The position numbers and the translations under genes are program-made. From Paraescarpia echinospica (Eukaryota > Annelida > Polychaeta > Sabellida > Siboglinidae), in the NCBI GenBank assembly GCA_020002185.1, contig CM034531.1, forward strand, positions 78,774,474 through 78,838,473: 64,000 bases of DNA, given 5' to 3'. Every line of letters starts with the position of its first letter. Within the stretch, counting starts at the first letter, position 1. Positions 1 to 29,010 of this stretch are shown here, one piece after another. The notes beneath the pieces were generated by a model. It ran no database searches. It was not told the origin of the DNA and worked only from the letters and a program-made list of their open reading frames with translations.

Positions 1-1
1 C

Positions 2-1660
2 CGCATCACAGAGGAGGAAATATCGAATGCGTTGAAGCACACTAAGACGGGGAAGGCAGCGGGTCCATCTGGTGTTGTTTTAGAAATGATGAAGGCAGCA
101 GGCGACATGGGCGTGGAATGGTTGACTAACCTATGCAACAACATCGTGGCAGAGGGCCGCATTCCCGCCGACTGGAAAAACAGCATCCTAGTCCCTCTAT
201 TCAAAAGGAAGGGCGATCCCCTAGAGTGTGGTTCTTTCAGGGCCATCAAGCTCCTGGAGCAGGCCATGAAGAGGGTGCTAGTAGTGAGAATAAGAGAGCA
301 GGTGCAGATCAACGAGATGCAGTTTGGCTTTATGTCAGGGAAAGGGACGACAGATGCCATCTTCATCGTGCGACAAATGCAGGAGAAACACCTGGCCAAG
401 AAGCTCTACCTAGCCTTTGTCGACCTGGAAAAGGCGTTTGACAGGGTACCAAGGAAGGTGATGAGATGGGCCATGAGAACATCGGGAGTGGAGGAGTGGC
501 TGGTGAAGGCAGTGATGACGTTGTACAGTGAGGCGAGCACCGTGGTGATGACAGGGCATGGAGACAGCAGCAGCTTTGAGGTGAAGGTGCACCAGGGCTC
601 AGTATTGAGCCCACTTCTGTTTGCCATTGTGATGGACGTGGTGATGAAGGAGGCGAGAGGAGGACTGCTGTATGCAGATGATCTCGTCCTTATGGCAACG
701 ACCAGGGAAGAACTAAGAAGGAAGCTGGTGGAGTGGCGCACGAGATTGGTGGCCAAAGGACTGAAGGTGAACGCCGGGAAGGTGATGGTCAGCATAGGTG
801 ACAGAGGAGTGATGTCAGAGTCTGGTGCGTGGCCATGTAGAGTATGTAGCAAGGGTGTAGCCACAAACTCGCTTCAGTGTACATCGTGTACGAAGTGGGT
901 CCATAGGAAATGCAGTGGTGTGAAGGGTAGCCTGCAGGCAGTGAGCGCAACGTTTGTGTGCATAAGGTGTCGGGGAGAGGTACCACCTGCAGAAGCGACA
1001 GAAGAGGGCTTGGAGGAGAATGGAGAGACATACAACAGAGTAGACAACTTTTGCTACCTAGGCGACATGCTAAGTGCGAAGGGTGAGGTGGATGCAGCGG
1101 TAACAGCGAGAGTGAGGTGTGCCTGGCAGAAGTTCAGGGAGTTAACACCCTTCTTGACTTCCAAAGCGCCCCCCCCCCCCGAAGATGAAGAGCCAGGTGT
1201 GCACAGCTTGTGTCAGAAGTTGCCTGTTGTATGGGTGTGAGACATGGGCCATGAGGACCGATCATGACACGAGGATGGAAAGGGTTGAGATGAGGATGGT
1301 GAGATGGATGTGTGGCGCATCACTCAGCGACAGACAGCACAGTGCAGAGCTTAGAAGAAGAGTAGGAGTGGAGGCGATTGGTGATGTGATCAGAAGAAGC
1401 AGGCTGAGGTGGTACGGGCATGTAGAGCGAAAGGACGACGAGGACTGGGTGAAGGGCTGTACAAAGTTAGTGGTGGAGGGGACAGCTCCCGTCGGCAGAC
1501 CAAGGAAGACCTGGCAGAACTCTGTGTCTGCAGACTTGAATCTGATGGGTATCGACCATCGGGATACACGGGACCGTGTCAAGTGGAAGAGGGCAATTGG
1601 AAGAAAGGCGAACCCAGCAGAGCCTGGAAACACCGCCTCTAAACGACGATGATGATGATG
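2..1660 (+). pseudogene. LINE reverse transcriptase, 3' part, frameshifted
   Basis: This is the 3' half of a non-LTR retrotransposon; the frame is open to the window edge, so the 5' end lies outside. The reverse transcriptase blocks are in order: the DLEKAFDRVPR block with the first catalytic Asp, HQGSVLSP, and the YADD box at 671-682. After the RT comes a Cys/His-rich treble-clef or PHD-like insert (CxxC...CxxC...HxxC...CxxC, about 836-970), then FCYLGDML, a run of C (about 1169-1180) that shifts the frame, and a C-terminal tail with RLRWYGHV and GRPRKTW ending at 1652. The sequence closes with a GATGAT-type repeat (about 1645-1665), as LINE 3' ends often do. The poly-C frameshift makes this copy inactive unless it is a sequencing error. 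The clade is not certain. Confidence 0.85.
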
Positions 1661-1674
1661 ATGATATTTTTTTT

Positions 1675-2723
1675 TCATATTATTTGCTGATGACACTAGT
1701 TTGTTTATAAATGATGATCATTTGGATGATATAACTAACAAAATGAACTTTGAATTAAAAAAAATTATAATTTGGCTGAATGCCAACAAACTATCTTTAA
1801 ACATTGATAAGATCCAATACATGATATTTAAAACACCAAACAGAAAACATACCAAACCAACAACACTTAAAATTAATAATAATGCTATTAAACTAGTATC
1901 TTCTACGACATTTCTTGGTGTGATTATTGATAGCAAACTCAACTGGGCTGAACACATTTACAAAGATAAATGTAAAATTTCTAAAGGTGTTGGCATTCTC
2001 AACAAAGCCAAAAGATTATTAATTAGATCATGTTTGGTCACCTTGTATTACTCATTTTTATTCCCTCACTTGACATATTGTATTGAAGTATGGGGAGGTG
2101 CATTTGACTCATATTGTTCAAGTATTATTAAGATTAAAAAGAAAGTAGTGAGAATGCTTGTCTCAGCTAATAGATTAGCTCATACAAAACCTATCTTTAA
2201 ATTACTAAATATCTTAACTTTCAGACAATTGTATTTATGTTCAATACAAATATGTATGTATAAATACAAGATGGGTCTTTTACCAACAATCTTTGAAAAT
2301 ATGTTTACACTTAATCAAGATGTCCATAGTTGTAACACAAGACAATCTGCACAAATTCATATACCCAAGGCTACTTTAGAAATAAGACTGTGCTATAAGA
2401 AATAAGGGTCATATTAGTTGGAATAATTTCAGCACAAGGCTTACGTTTACGACTTACTCAATAATTAGTTACAAATGTATACTCAAGCAATTTATTTTAC
2501 ACAATGATGTTAATATGCAACACAATTTTCAATCACGATTATATATTCTTCAATTGCATGCTGTTTTTGTTTTCAATATATATTTACATTGAAATATACA
2601 AAAGGGAGTATAACATTATATAATGTTCTTCCCTTGTTGTGCTCATTATGTTATATAGGATTTGTCTTAATTTGATTTGTATGTATTGTATTGTAATGAG
2701 TTACAATAAATTTGATTTGATTG
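1675..2723 (+). pseudogene. LINE fragment: RT thumb and C-terminus with 3' tail
   Basis: Starting just after the previous element, the frame reads FADDTSLFIND, i.e. RT motif C with the FADD box, and continues through KLSLNIDK, TTFLGVIIDSKLNW and HLTYCIEVWGG to a stop at 2403-2405. The 5' part, including RT motifs A and B, is missing. The sequence to about 2723 is AT-rich and ends in two ATTTG units (aatttgatttgatt), a plausible 3' tail. It resembles the FADD element at 53955-55159 in the order of these blocks. Strong 5' truncation is usual for LINEs. Confidence 0.8.
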
Positions 2724-2736
2724 TTCGTCTGCTCAC

Positions 2737-3000
2737 CAAGCATGACACCCACTCATGCTTGATGGGGAGCCAGTTGTGGCAGAGGTATGTCGTCGCAGCG
2801 GGAATGGCCATCTCTTCCAGTAACTTACACTGGTCATCAAAGTGTTGCTCGCAACAGCCATGGCATTAAACAAGCCCAGCAGAGCGTCATGCTGACCAGG
2901 ATGGATGCCCATCTTGTCTAGCGTGACCTCTCTTGAGAAACTGCACAAGGTGTAGAAGAGACACAGTTGGAGGGTCGCAGCAGGGAAGGCGACTGACAAT
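2737..3000 (-). pseudogene. ZSWIM1/3-like (MULE-derived) coding fragment
   Basis: Two minus-strand frames make sense together. The first (about 3000-2850) reads a helical stretch with FSREVTLDKMGIHPGQ. A frame change near 2850 leads into a second with KLLEEMAIPAATTYLCHNW and PIKHEWVSCL, followed by GTGAGC, which looks like a splice donor. Blocks of this kind occur in SWIM zinc-finger proteins derived from MULE transposases (ZSWIM1/ZSWIM3 type), where a 'yf..nW..i..eWv' segment precedes the zinc finger. No CxCx(n)CxH finger is visible nearby. The frame change suggests a relic, though a short intron could also explain it. The family call is from memory. Confidence 0.4.
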
Positions 3001-3294
3001 ACGTTGCGCTCGCACGTCTTTGATGTCTGCCTCTAACCATCTCATCTCAATCACCCAAAATGCAGACCTTGAGCAAAATTAATAGTCCATCAACCAACCT
3101 GGACTACTGATGACATAGCAAACATCCTCGACTTGTTCTTCACAAACAAAAACAACATTTTGTAGAATTGCTGTTATCGAAAGAGTTTGCTGTAATAACT
3201 ACTACAATGTACTACATAATGATTCGTACATGCATGTGGTTATTGCTAGTGAACTCCGCTGCATCATCATCTCTACTGCACATTGCTGTCACAT

Positions 3295-3620
3295 TTCAGT
3301 ATCAATTAACATTTCTGTATAAACGATAATTTCCGTATAAATGAACATTTCTGTATAAATTAACATTGCCACAAAATAAACATTTCCATCTAAATTCACA
3401 TTTACGTAGAAAGTTTAACATTTCCGTATAAATTAACAATTCCGTATAAATGAACATTTCTGTATAAATGCACATTTACAACTAAAACACCATTCCGTAT
3501 AAATGATCACTTCCGATAACATTAACTGTTAACATAACTTCAAACATTAAAAGGTCTGTAATTAAATGAACATTTCCATACAGAAAACACAATTCCATTT
3601 AAATGAACTCTGTCTGAATG
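3295..3620. repeat. Degenerate ~18-bp minisatellite
   Basis: About fourteen imperfect copies of a unit close to AACATTTCCGTATAAATG run head to tail. It begins 28 bases past the CYP20A1 stop codon, so the transcript's 3' UTR probably runs into or through it. No AATAAA is seen on the minus strand between the stop and the array. Confidence 0.75.
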
Positions 3621-3647
3621 AACTCTTTCCGAAACATGTTGTTCCAC

Positions 3648-20578
<16,931 letters not shown>

Positions 20579-20591
<13 letters not shown>

Positions 20592-20629
20592 GTTCCTTGT
20601 TGTTTGCTTGGCATGTAGCTGATGCAAAT
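20579..20629 (-). promoter_or_regulatory. Upstream ATG/short uORF and octamer in CYP20A1 leader
   Basis: An ATG at 20614-20612 opens an 11-codon frame that ends at TAA 20581-20579, overlapping the CYP20A1 start in another frame; such overlap usually lowers main-frame translation. Just upstream is ATTTGCAT (20629-20622), a perfect POU octamer. The transcription start is not known, so it is uncertain whether the uATG is in the mRNA. The inverted copy keeps both; the exon 1 copy at 24.2 kb has no equivalent upstream ATG. Confidence 0.4.
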
Positions 20630-21240
20630 GGCGTCAAACACAGCAAAAGAAACAACAAACAGAACTCAAGTGCCTGGAAGTCGGACTGAGTCAAGAGGTC
20701 CAAAACCCAAATAACCATGTAATACACTGCATATATCTTTCTTTCTACCAATAACGTGATCGGTGCGGTCCAGCATTAGGCCAAATATAAACCCTAAAGG
20801 CAGTCATATAGTGATGGGTTTTTCAAAATAATGTTATGCAAGTTAACTTGCAAACTCCCTCACTATAGCATCCAAGGCAAAAACAAACGAATGGATAGTG
20901 TATTTTTTCATCAGACAGAACCCTGCAGGGCGTCTGTCATTAGAATTTCGATCGATCTTCTGGGGGCAATTAATATATGTCCAAAAAAAGAGTACATTCA
21001 ATGGTAAAAAGGCCACTGTTTTGAAGATAAATACACACACCCAAGCGCAAACATGTGCATGTGTGTACGCACGCATTCACTCACGCATGTACAACGCACG
21101 CACGCTTGCTCGCACGCACGAACGCACACACACATGCATGCATACACATGCCACTTGCATGCGCGATGTGGTTTATAAATGAATTGTTGAGAAACAACTG
21201 GATATATTAATGTGTAATCGATACACGAGGATAACTTATG
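20592..21240 (-). promoter_or_regulatory. Presumed CYP20A1 promoter region
   Basis: Upstream of exon 1 the minus strand has gttattggtag (CCAAT-like, inverted) and ttatatttgg (TATA-like) at about 20735-20790. Further up there are CA/CATG repeats and (TA)n. No start site can be read from sequence; the call rests on position. The whole region is duplicated in the inverted arm. Confidence 0.35.
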
Positions 21241-21989
21241 TTATACTTATGTTATGTTATGTATATATATATATATATATATATAGGCCTATATATATAT
21301 ATATAGACAATATACTATAGGTATTCAATCGAATTATGTATACTACATAGGTTTGACAATACTGAAATCAGTGCGGCATTCAGAACAATAGTGGTGCATT
21401 GCAACCAGCCCTTTGGTGCATTGCTGACCCGAAACAAAAAGACCTATAGACCTGTGGTTGTAGCATTGCAGCATTAATTACTATTATACCCGGATGCAGT
21501 GCGCCCACGTTGGCAGCAAGTATTCCGCTCCGTTTTAATCTCAATTTTTGATACGTATTAATGGCATGTTAGTAACCACACTGATGCAGTTGTTCCATAA
21601 ACATAGATGGAACATACTACGTGCACTACTAATAGTTGTGATGTTGCGGGTTTAAGTGATTTATGAACATTTGTTTATTTGGGCCTGTCATGTTCAGACT
21701 GCAATGCTGTGCTGTGCACTGAAGCGTATACGACTACAATTACATATTAACATTAGGTTGTGTCAAACAGATCTGGAATACTGTCGCTGCTGACGTCATA
21801 TGGTCTTGATACCACATCGCTTCCCGAATATCGTGATTTTATGTATTTAAAGACGTTAATTGGATGTATCTTGAAATTCTACCTGAATGTGTGCCACTGA
21901 CTGAACTGTCACGGTGTGATGTGCATGGCTAGAAATAGACTTGTCATTCTTCTGGGAATGATTCCTTACAGCAGGAATGTATTAATATA

Positions 21990-23495
21990 CATTGGCAATG
22001 GACTTTACCCTGGACATGTCAGTGGAGTTTACCCCGGGTCTCGATAAGTCAAGCGTGCATGGAAGCACTCACCGCGGTTGTGGGGCTGGCAGGCTCAAAC
22101 AAATACCAATTCGTGTAGTTGTAAACCATTGCGTCACATCGGCTTCCGCCAACCGGAAAACCAGGCACGCAACAAATGAACTGCACACATCCTCAATAAT
22201 ACGTGACAACTTGATTACTCTGACATTACCATGCAATCCTTGCAACTGCACAAACCTTGCTCTGCTAAATGCAAGATCCGTCAGGAATACAACTGATTTC
22301 ATTACCGATTATATCCACGAACATGATGTTGACATCATCGCGCTAACAGAGACGTGGCAGACAGATGACCTCAAGGACATCCCAAATACCAGCAAGTTGA
22401 CCCCGGATGGATACAACTTCGTCCACCAACCTCGGCCTGAACGACGGGGTGGGGGAATCGGCGTTTTATACAAGACGTGTATCAACATGATCTTATCGCG
22501 ACAGTGGCCAGCATTGTCCTTCCAGTGCCTCGAGGTGGTGCTTGCTACGCCATCAAGTGTTATCAGGTTATTATTCGTTTACAGACCTCCATCCACAGGC
22601 CGAGGAGGAGTTTCTTTCAAAACGTTTATGGCCGAGTTCACCAATCTCCTGGAACTTTTCACAGCATAGTTGACTGGACTAATTATCGTGGGATATGTTA
22701 ATATCCACTATGGAAAGGCCGGAAATAAAGACTCAAACGACTTCTCTGATCTCCTGCACGTCACCAACTTGCAGCAGCATCTTCGTGATCCGACACACAC
22801 CATCAGCAACATTCTGGACCTTGTAATTTCACCATCGTCAGGAAGCGTTGTGACATCAGTGACGATGGAATCCATGCTCACCGATCATCACGTTGTACAC
22901 TGATCCAAGCACAAAAGCCGAACCGAACAAAGAAGCGGGTTTCTTATCGAAAATATGCTGCAATTAATCCCACGAATTTCAGATCAGATTTCGAACTTTC
23001 ACACCTGGCAACAAGCCCGTGTAACAACATTGCAGACCTGTCGCAACAGTATGACATTTCCTTGCAAGAACTGTTAGACAGCCACGCTCCATTGATCACA
23101 CGGTCACTTACTGTGCGCCTCAACACGCATTGGCACACGATAGAATTATCGCTTGCTAAGCTATTAATCAATTAATATATTTATATTATATAATATATTT
23201 TAATTAATTTATTATTATTTATCTTTTAATACAATTTTGTATATTATAATATATATTCTTTTACTTAATAATCTTAATATTTGTGCAAATATGTAATGTA
23301 TTTTAGTCACATTATATATATATATATATACAATGTTGTAAATCTTAATAATTAGTAATTTACCGGCATCCTTATATATATTTTTTGGTTTACATTTGTT
23401 TCCATGTACGTTTTATAATGTTTGTACGCGCCTATGAACGGGCTGGTCCCGGAGATATGGCGCTATAAAAATGCTAGTAATAATAATAATTGCAA
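21990..23495 (+). pseudogene. L2-type LINE: endonuclease and 3' tail, RT missing
   Basis: The frame from 21992 encodes an APE-type endonuclease: NLALLNARSVRN, DIIALTETW, HQPRPERRGGGIGVLY and LLFVYRPPSTGRG to a stop at 22669. It continues in another frame with VNIHYGKAG, SNILDLVIS and MLTDHHVV, then a linker with DLSQQYDISLQELLDSHAPL up to about 23170. From there the sequence jumps to an AT-rich 3' UTR ending GGCGCTATAAAAATGC and TAATAATAATAATT. All RT motifs are absent. The catalytic GDFN block reads GYVN. Confidence 0.85.
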
Positions 23496-23499
23496 GTAG

Positions 23500-24178
23500 G
23501 TTTGGTGCATTCATGCATTGGGGCATTCCAATGTTGACTGGGATAGCCATATCAGCTACTATTACTACTACAACAACAACAACTACTACTACTACCACCA
23601 ACACTACCACTACTACAGCTGTACTACTAATGTAATTTCAGTACAGGCGTCGTAATACCTTATCAAACAAAATCATGTTTTTTAAATCTTATAAACCTGT
23701 GTGATCTCATCCATTTCACCCATCTTTGCATCTCACTTTGAAAAAAATACAAGAATGACTTCCAGAATAATTACTAGTCTAGAAAAAATCATAACTGACA
23801 CGTCACACGGTAACTATAAATATATAAGTCTAAGCCTGAGGGCAGCATACGACGGTGTGGGGAGTGAGAATTGGAGTTCAGTATTGCCTATTCATTTGGC
23901 TATTGGCATACTAATTACTATAATTATAGGTCTGGCAGAGAAGTGAAACCAAAGTTTCAGAAAGAGATGGGTTTCACAAAAAGTGTCAAACAAACGTCCT
24001 GGCCCACGATACTGCGCAGTATCAGTTACAACTTACAGACCAGTTTTTTTGTCAACGCTGAGACACATTAACCCAGTTACAGTGTGACGTGTCAGTGACA
24101 GTGTGACGTGTCAGTGACAGTGAGTCACTGAATGGAATGAATGACAACGTGACAGATTGAATTGTCTCAACTACTCAC
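23500..24178. other. Trinucleotide repeat and unassigned sequence
   Basis: An (ACT/AAC)n tract lies at about 23555-23625 and a 22-bp duplicated 'gtgacgtgtcagtgacagt' at about 24085-24120. An open frame at 23701-23946 shows no recognisable family. Nothing else was seen. Confidence 0.5.
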
Positions 24179-24250
24179 GGGATATAGATACATCACAGCA
24201 ACGACAACACAAATGACGACAATGCCAACAGAGACTATGAACTCCAACAT
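24179..24250 (-). CDS. Duplicate CYP20A1 first exon (exon 1')
   Basis: 72 nt from ATG to GTGAGT donor, encoding MLEFIVSVG, a hydrophobic run and VMYLYP, the same length and phase as exon 1 at 20520-20591. It differs by several silent or conservative changes and has no stop. It has no exon 2 of its own before 20283, so it could act as an alternative first exon spliced to the shared exon 2, or be a dead copy. Flanking sequence is only patchily similar to the main exon 1 region. Confidence 0.6.
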
Positions 24251-24821
24251 ATTCTTTGTCGTCTACTTCGCAAGTAGCTGATGTCAAAACGAGGTTGTAG
24301 CGCTGCGGTGTGTGTGGCTGCTTCCGGTCTGTCTATAATCTCTATTTATCAACGTTTTGAAATCCTGGATTATCTTCGTGCTGTGTATTGTAAGTTGTGA
24401 ACATACAATACGTACACATGGAAGGTCTGTGACTGTATATATATCTTTAATCACACGTTTTAAAGTGACTTTTTTTAAACTGCCCTTTATTCTGGAGCGT
24501 GGCTGCTACTATCAACCTGTTTGAATTACACGTGTCTGCGCTGCCAAGCTGCGCTCACCGTACCAGAACCAGAACATTGCCTGCTTGTGGTAGTGTCTGC
24601 TGAAGCATGTCGCTGTCCAGAACATTGTTGGTGAAATGCATGCAGCCGCCTAGTCAACCGTGGACGGAAACAATTGAGAGACTGCATTTGTGTCGGCGAC
24701 CAACGAGGCGGGGCACAACAGCCGGGATAAGACGAGGTCCAGACCAATAAACAACGTGGCCAGCAGATGGTGCGGCCATGTCAATTCTGTTTATAAATAA
24801 ACTGGTGTTAACAGTGCCAAC

Positions 24822-27800
24822 TTGATCGCACTGACCTCGATGGGCTCGGGTAATGGGTCTTCCACTGCGCGAAGCTCCTCTCATCTTTGTGCGAAGTTCG
24901 CCCTGATTAACGCAAGATCCATTCGCAAACAGGCGCTACTCGTGCGCGAGCATGAACTGAACGTCGTCGCCTTAACGGAAACTTGGCTGGCAGAAGGCGA
25001 AACGATTGTCGAATCCGAACTGTGCGGTGAGGATTTCACGTTCGTTCACCAGCCGCGCAGTGTGGCCCGTCGTGGAGGTGGTGTAGGAGTACTATTTCGA
25101 AAGACATTGCAGCTAGTTTCACGTGCTGACATTGATACTCATGCTAGTGAGACTTGTTGCGTTATTCTGCGTAATATCCGTATTGGTTGCACCATTCGCG
25201 TGATCGTTGTCTACCGACCTCCAACGTCCAACTTCCGCTCCTTCCTAGATGACGTTGGGAAGGTTTTACTCATCGCCGCGGCCCACCCTGCAGAGACTGT
25301 CGTGTGTAGTGATTTCAACACACGATATGGTGATTCCACATGCGACAACAGTTGAGCCAAAAACTCTTCTCACTGATCACCGTGTGATTGAATGCGGATT
25401 ACGCCAAGCTAAACCAGAGCGCATGACGCGACGCGTCCAACACCGCAAGTACTCAGCCATTGACGGCAGCCGTTTTACCGCAGATCTCGCGGCATCACAT
25501 CTTAACGTTCCTGAACAAAATCCTGAAGTTATCCTCATTCGATACGATGGATGCATACGTAGCATCGTTAACGCTCATGCCCCAGTAATCTTGCGGACTA
25601 TCACGGCTAGGCCGAAGACACCGTGGCATACAAGCGAGCTAACTGACGAGAAGCGGGCATTACGTCGTGCTGAGCGTAACTGGCGACAAACTGGACTGAC
25701 TGTACATCGTCAAATATACACCGGTTTGCGCAACGCGTTCCGAAAATCACTTATGACTGCACGATCGCATTACTACCGTACTGAGATGACAGGTGCCTGT
25801 GGCAACATCCGACGTGTCTACCAGATCGCAAACACACTACTTGGTCGAGCTGGAGACCGACCGCTACCCGAGGACGCTACACAAGCTACTGTTGCAGCGA
25901 AATTCCAGAAGAGTTTCTCCGAGAAGATCGATGCGTTGCGCCGCAATATAACTCAATCGTCAACTGAAGACGTAGTGACGAATGTGGCTGCACGTTTAGT
26001 ATGTTTCGAAGCTGCTTCACCGGCAGACGTGAAGAACATAATTTTAGCATCTGCTACCAAGTCATGCGAACTGGATCCGCTGCCAAAGTCACTCCTTCAA
26101 CAGAACATTAAAGCGCTGTGTTCAGTTATTACACGCATAATTAATGCATCGTTCTCCACTGCTTTAGTCCCACAGTCGATGAAATACGCCATCGTAACGC
26201 CTGTACTGAAAAAAACGATGTGCTGATGTCAATGTGCTGTCTAACTTCCGCCCAATATCGAACATTTCGTTTGTGGCGAAGACAATGGAGCGCTTCGTCT
26301 CAAGACAACTGCAACGCTTCCTGAACGAGAATGGCATACTGGGCGTCTACTAGAGTGCCTACCGACCACGCCACAATGCGGAGACAGCATTCTTACGCAT
26401 TCACAGTGATGTGGCGCAAGCGATTGAAGCTCGTCGTGGAGTACTTCTTGTGCTTCTCGATTTAACAGCAGCCTTCGACACAATAAATCACGATATCTTA
26501 CTACGGAGACTATTTGGCTATGCGCATGTGTGGTTGGCGTCATACCTATATGGTCGTACCTCAGCCGTGCGTGTCGGGAAAGAAGTGTCTGTGTGTACCG
26601 TGATGAGATCCGGAGTACCACAGGGGTCGGTTCTTTGGCCGGTGCTCTTCAACGCCTACATTGCGCCTCTAACGAATTTACTCAACCGACACGACGTACA
26701 ACACCATCTGTACGCCGATGATACGCAGTTATACGTCGATTTTCCACCGTTTGGGCATACAAATGCTCTCATCAGAATGGAGGCTTGCATCAGTGAAGTT
26801 AAAACGTGGCTCTATGACAACGGACTGCTTCTCAACGAGAGCAAAACGGAAGCAATTGTTATACGTTCATCGAGCTTGCGCAGACCAATACTCATTGATC
26901 ATGTCGACATATGCGGACAATATGTAGCGACATCGACCATCGTCCGTGACCTTGGTGTTGCAATCGATACTGATTGATCGATGGCGACGCAGGTTGCAAA
27001 TGTATGTCGAAGTGCTTACTACCATCTCTCGAGAATTGTTCGTGTACGAGAGGCAATGACGACCAGTGTCTGCAAATGTCTTGTCCATGCACTTGTGGCA
27101 TCCAAAATTGATTATAGAAATGCGATGCTGTTTGGTATATCTGACCGTCTGCTGCACCGTCTAGAGAGAGTCCAACGGTCAACCGCTCATGTTGTGATGC
27201 AACTTCGAAGAGGTGACCGGCGATCTACCACTGCGGTCCTACAACAGCTACATTGGCTCCCAGTGAGAAAGCGCATCTAGTACAAGTTACTCATGGTTGT
27301 ACACACGGCACTGTATGCAGGCACGCCAGTGTATCTCGTGTCACTGCTACATCGGCACGCACCACGCAGGACCATACGCTCTGGCGGTGGTCTGCTTCTG
27401 GATGTTCCACTCGTGACCCTAGAACGTTATGGTCGCCGGGCGTTTGCATGTGCTGGGCCGACATTGTGGAACTCTCTGCCTCTGGAACTACGCGCGATTG
27501 AGAACACTAGACAGTTTAGAAAATTATTGAAGACATTTCTGTTCTCAAACTAATATAATCAGACATCATTTAACCTTTGCATTATTCATGCATGTAGTTT
27601 TAATACAGTTTTAGTCTTATTTATCTCAGAATCACATTTTAGTATCTAATCAAATTATTTAATGTAAATTACGCTTTTATTTATTTACTCTTTTTTTTCC
27701 AGTAGGTTCAGCACTTTTGCTAATCGTTTATTTTATCATTACATTTACCCGTAATTTTACTATACTTAGGTTTATATAATATATATACAGTATATACTAG

Positions 27801-27940
27801 GATATTGTTTGCTAATTTTATTTATTTTCTTATTTATTTCTCTTAAATGTGTTTTTATGCTTCTTAGATGATTGCCGATTTGTAAACACCCGTGAACGGG
27901 GGTCATTAGTCCCGGATTTGATGGTAGGTATGTCAACAAC
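24822..27940 (+). pseudogene. L2-type LINE, nearly full coding length, multiply broken
   Basis: The endonuclease frame 24822-25355 has FALINARSIRKQ, VVALTETWL, QPRSVARRGGGVGVLF and VVYRPPTSN, with a deletion after CSDFNTRYGDS. The frame 25249-26226 carries TDHRVIECGL, the linker and the start of RT. After a frame change come NFRPISN, a TAG at about 26353 and the RT palm: LLDLTAAFDTINHDIL, SGVPQGSV and HHLYADDTQLY (YADD 26711-26722). Further stops at 26975 and 27278 precede LHWLPVRKRI and AGPTLWNSLP, ending at 27551. The 3' UTR runs to about 27940 with a short 'acgggggtcattagtcccgg' hairpin. Confidence 0.9.
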
Positions 27941-27944
27941 AAAA

Positions 27945-28190
27945 TATAATATGTTATATCATCATTTAAATGGTGCTACATGATGAATAATGATATGTAG
28001 TTTACTACCCTTTTTGAATTTGTTTGATATCTTCAATATTTGCGGCGCTATTCAACTTTTAAATCTTAAAATGGTGGCATTTTTTGTCTAGTGGTTTTCA
28101 GTCCATTTCTTGTGCAGTCTGCATCAGGACTGCATTTATTTAATTGGAAAATAGTAATAACATTGGAACCTTTTAACTTACGTATGTGAA
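27945..28190. other. AT-rich intergenic sequence
   Basis: Nothing recognised between the L2 end and the tandem repeat. Confidence 0.5.
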
Positions 28191-29010
28191 ATAAAAAATG
28201 GTGCAACCCTTAAGGAAATGTCAATTTTTGGTGACCTTGACTTGACCTTCACAGTTGACCTAGATTTGGTCCACAGCATGGGATTAATTCTTATTAATGA
28301 CATCATTTAGCTGAAAATTAATTAGGAAATGAGCACTGTTAACGTTTGAAGTATGAATATTGCCAATTTAATAATATGCAACCTTTAAACGGCTATTATA
28401 ACTTGACCTATATTTCACATTTGACCTATATACCTGAATTTATGGCTTAATTAATTCATAAATGCACCCACTGGATGAATCATGATACACCCCTTTAGGA
28501 AATGTCAATTTTGGTGACCTTCCCTTGACCTTCACACTTGACCTACTTTCCATGTTGACCTAGATTTGACCTACATACTGGGATTAATTCCATATGACAT
28601 AATTTAGGTGAAAATGAATTAAGAAATTGGCAATTGTCATTTGGGTGCAAAATTGCTAATATAATGACTTTAATGCTATGTAAACTTGTAAATGGCTATT
28701 AGAACATGACCTATTTATTTGACCTATATTTCACATTTGACGTATGTACTGAAATTAATGGCGTAATTAATGAATGAATGTGCACACTGGACGTTTGGGG
28801 GATTACAAATGTCAAAGACAATAATAGGAATAAACTTTAATAAACTGTAGTACAAATTAATTCGAAAATGGCGCAATCAACGTTTGAGGGATGGAAGTTG
28901 TTAATATATAATTTTATGTTATGTAACCTTGTACATGCCTCTTTTAACATGGCCTACTTATTTAAACTAGTGCTCACAGTTGACCTATGAACAGGGATTA
29001 GTAGAATAAT
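28190..29010. repeat. Tandem repeat (~280-300 bp unit) rich in TGACCT
   Basis: There are two clear copies (starting about 28210 and 28493) and a decayed third. TGACCT occurs 13 times in one orientation between 28232 and 28986. In both clear copies the first three are spaced 5 then 7 bases (28232, 28243, 28256 and 28515, 28526, 28539). No coding sequence. Confidence 0.8.

Noticed and set aside
20898..21182. 94-codon plus-strand frame, repeated at 55745-56029
   Set aside because: It crosses CA/CATG repeats and matches no family; its duplication is explained by the inverted arms.
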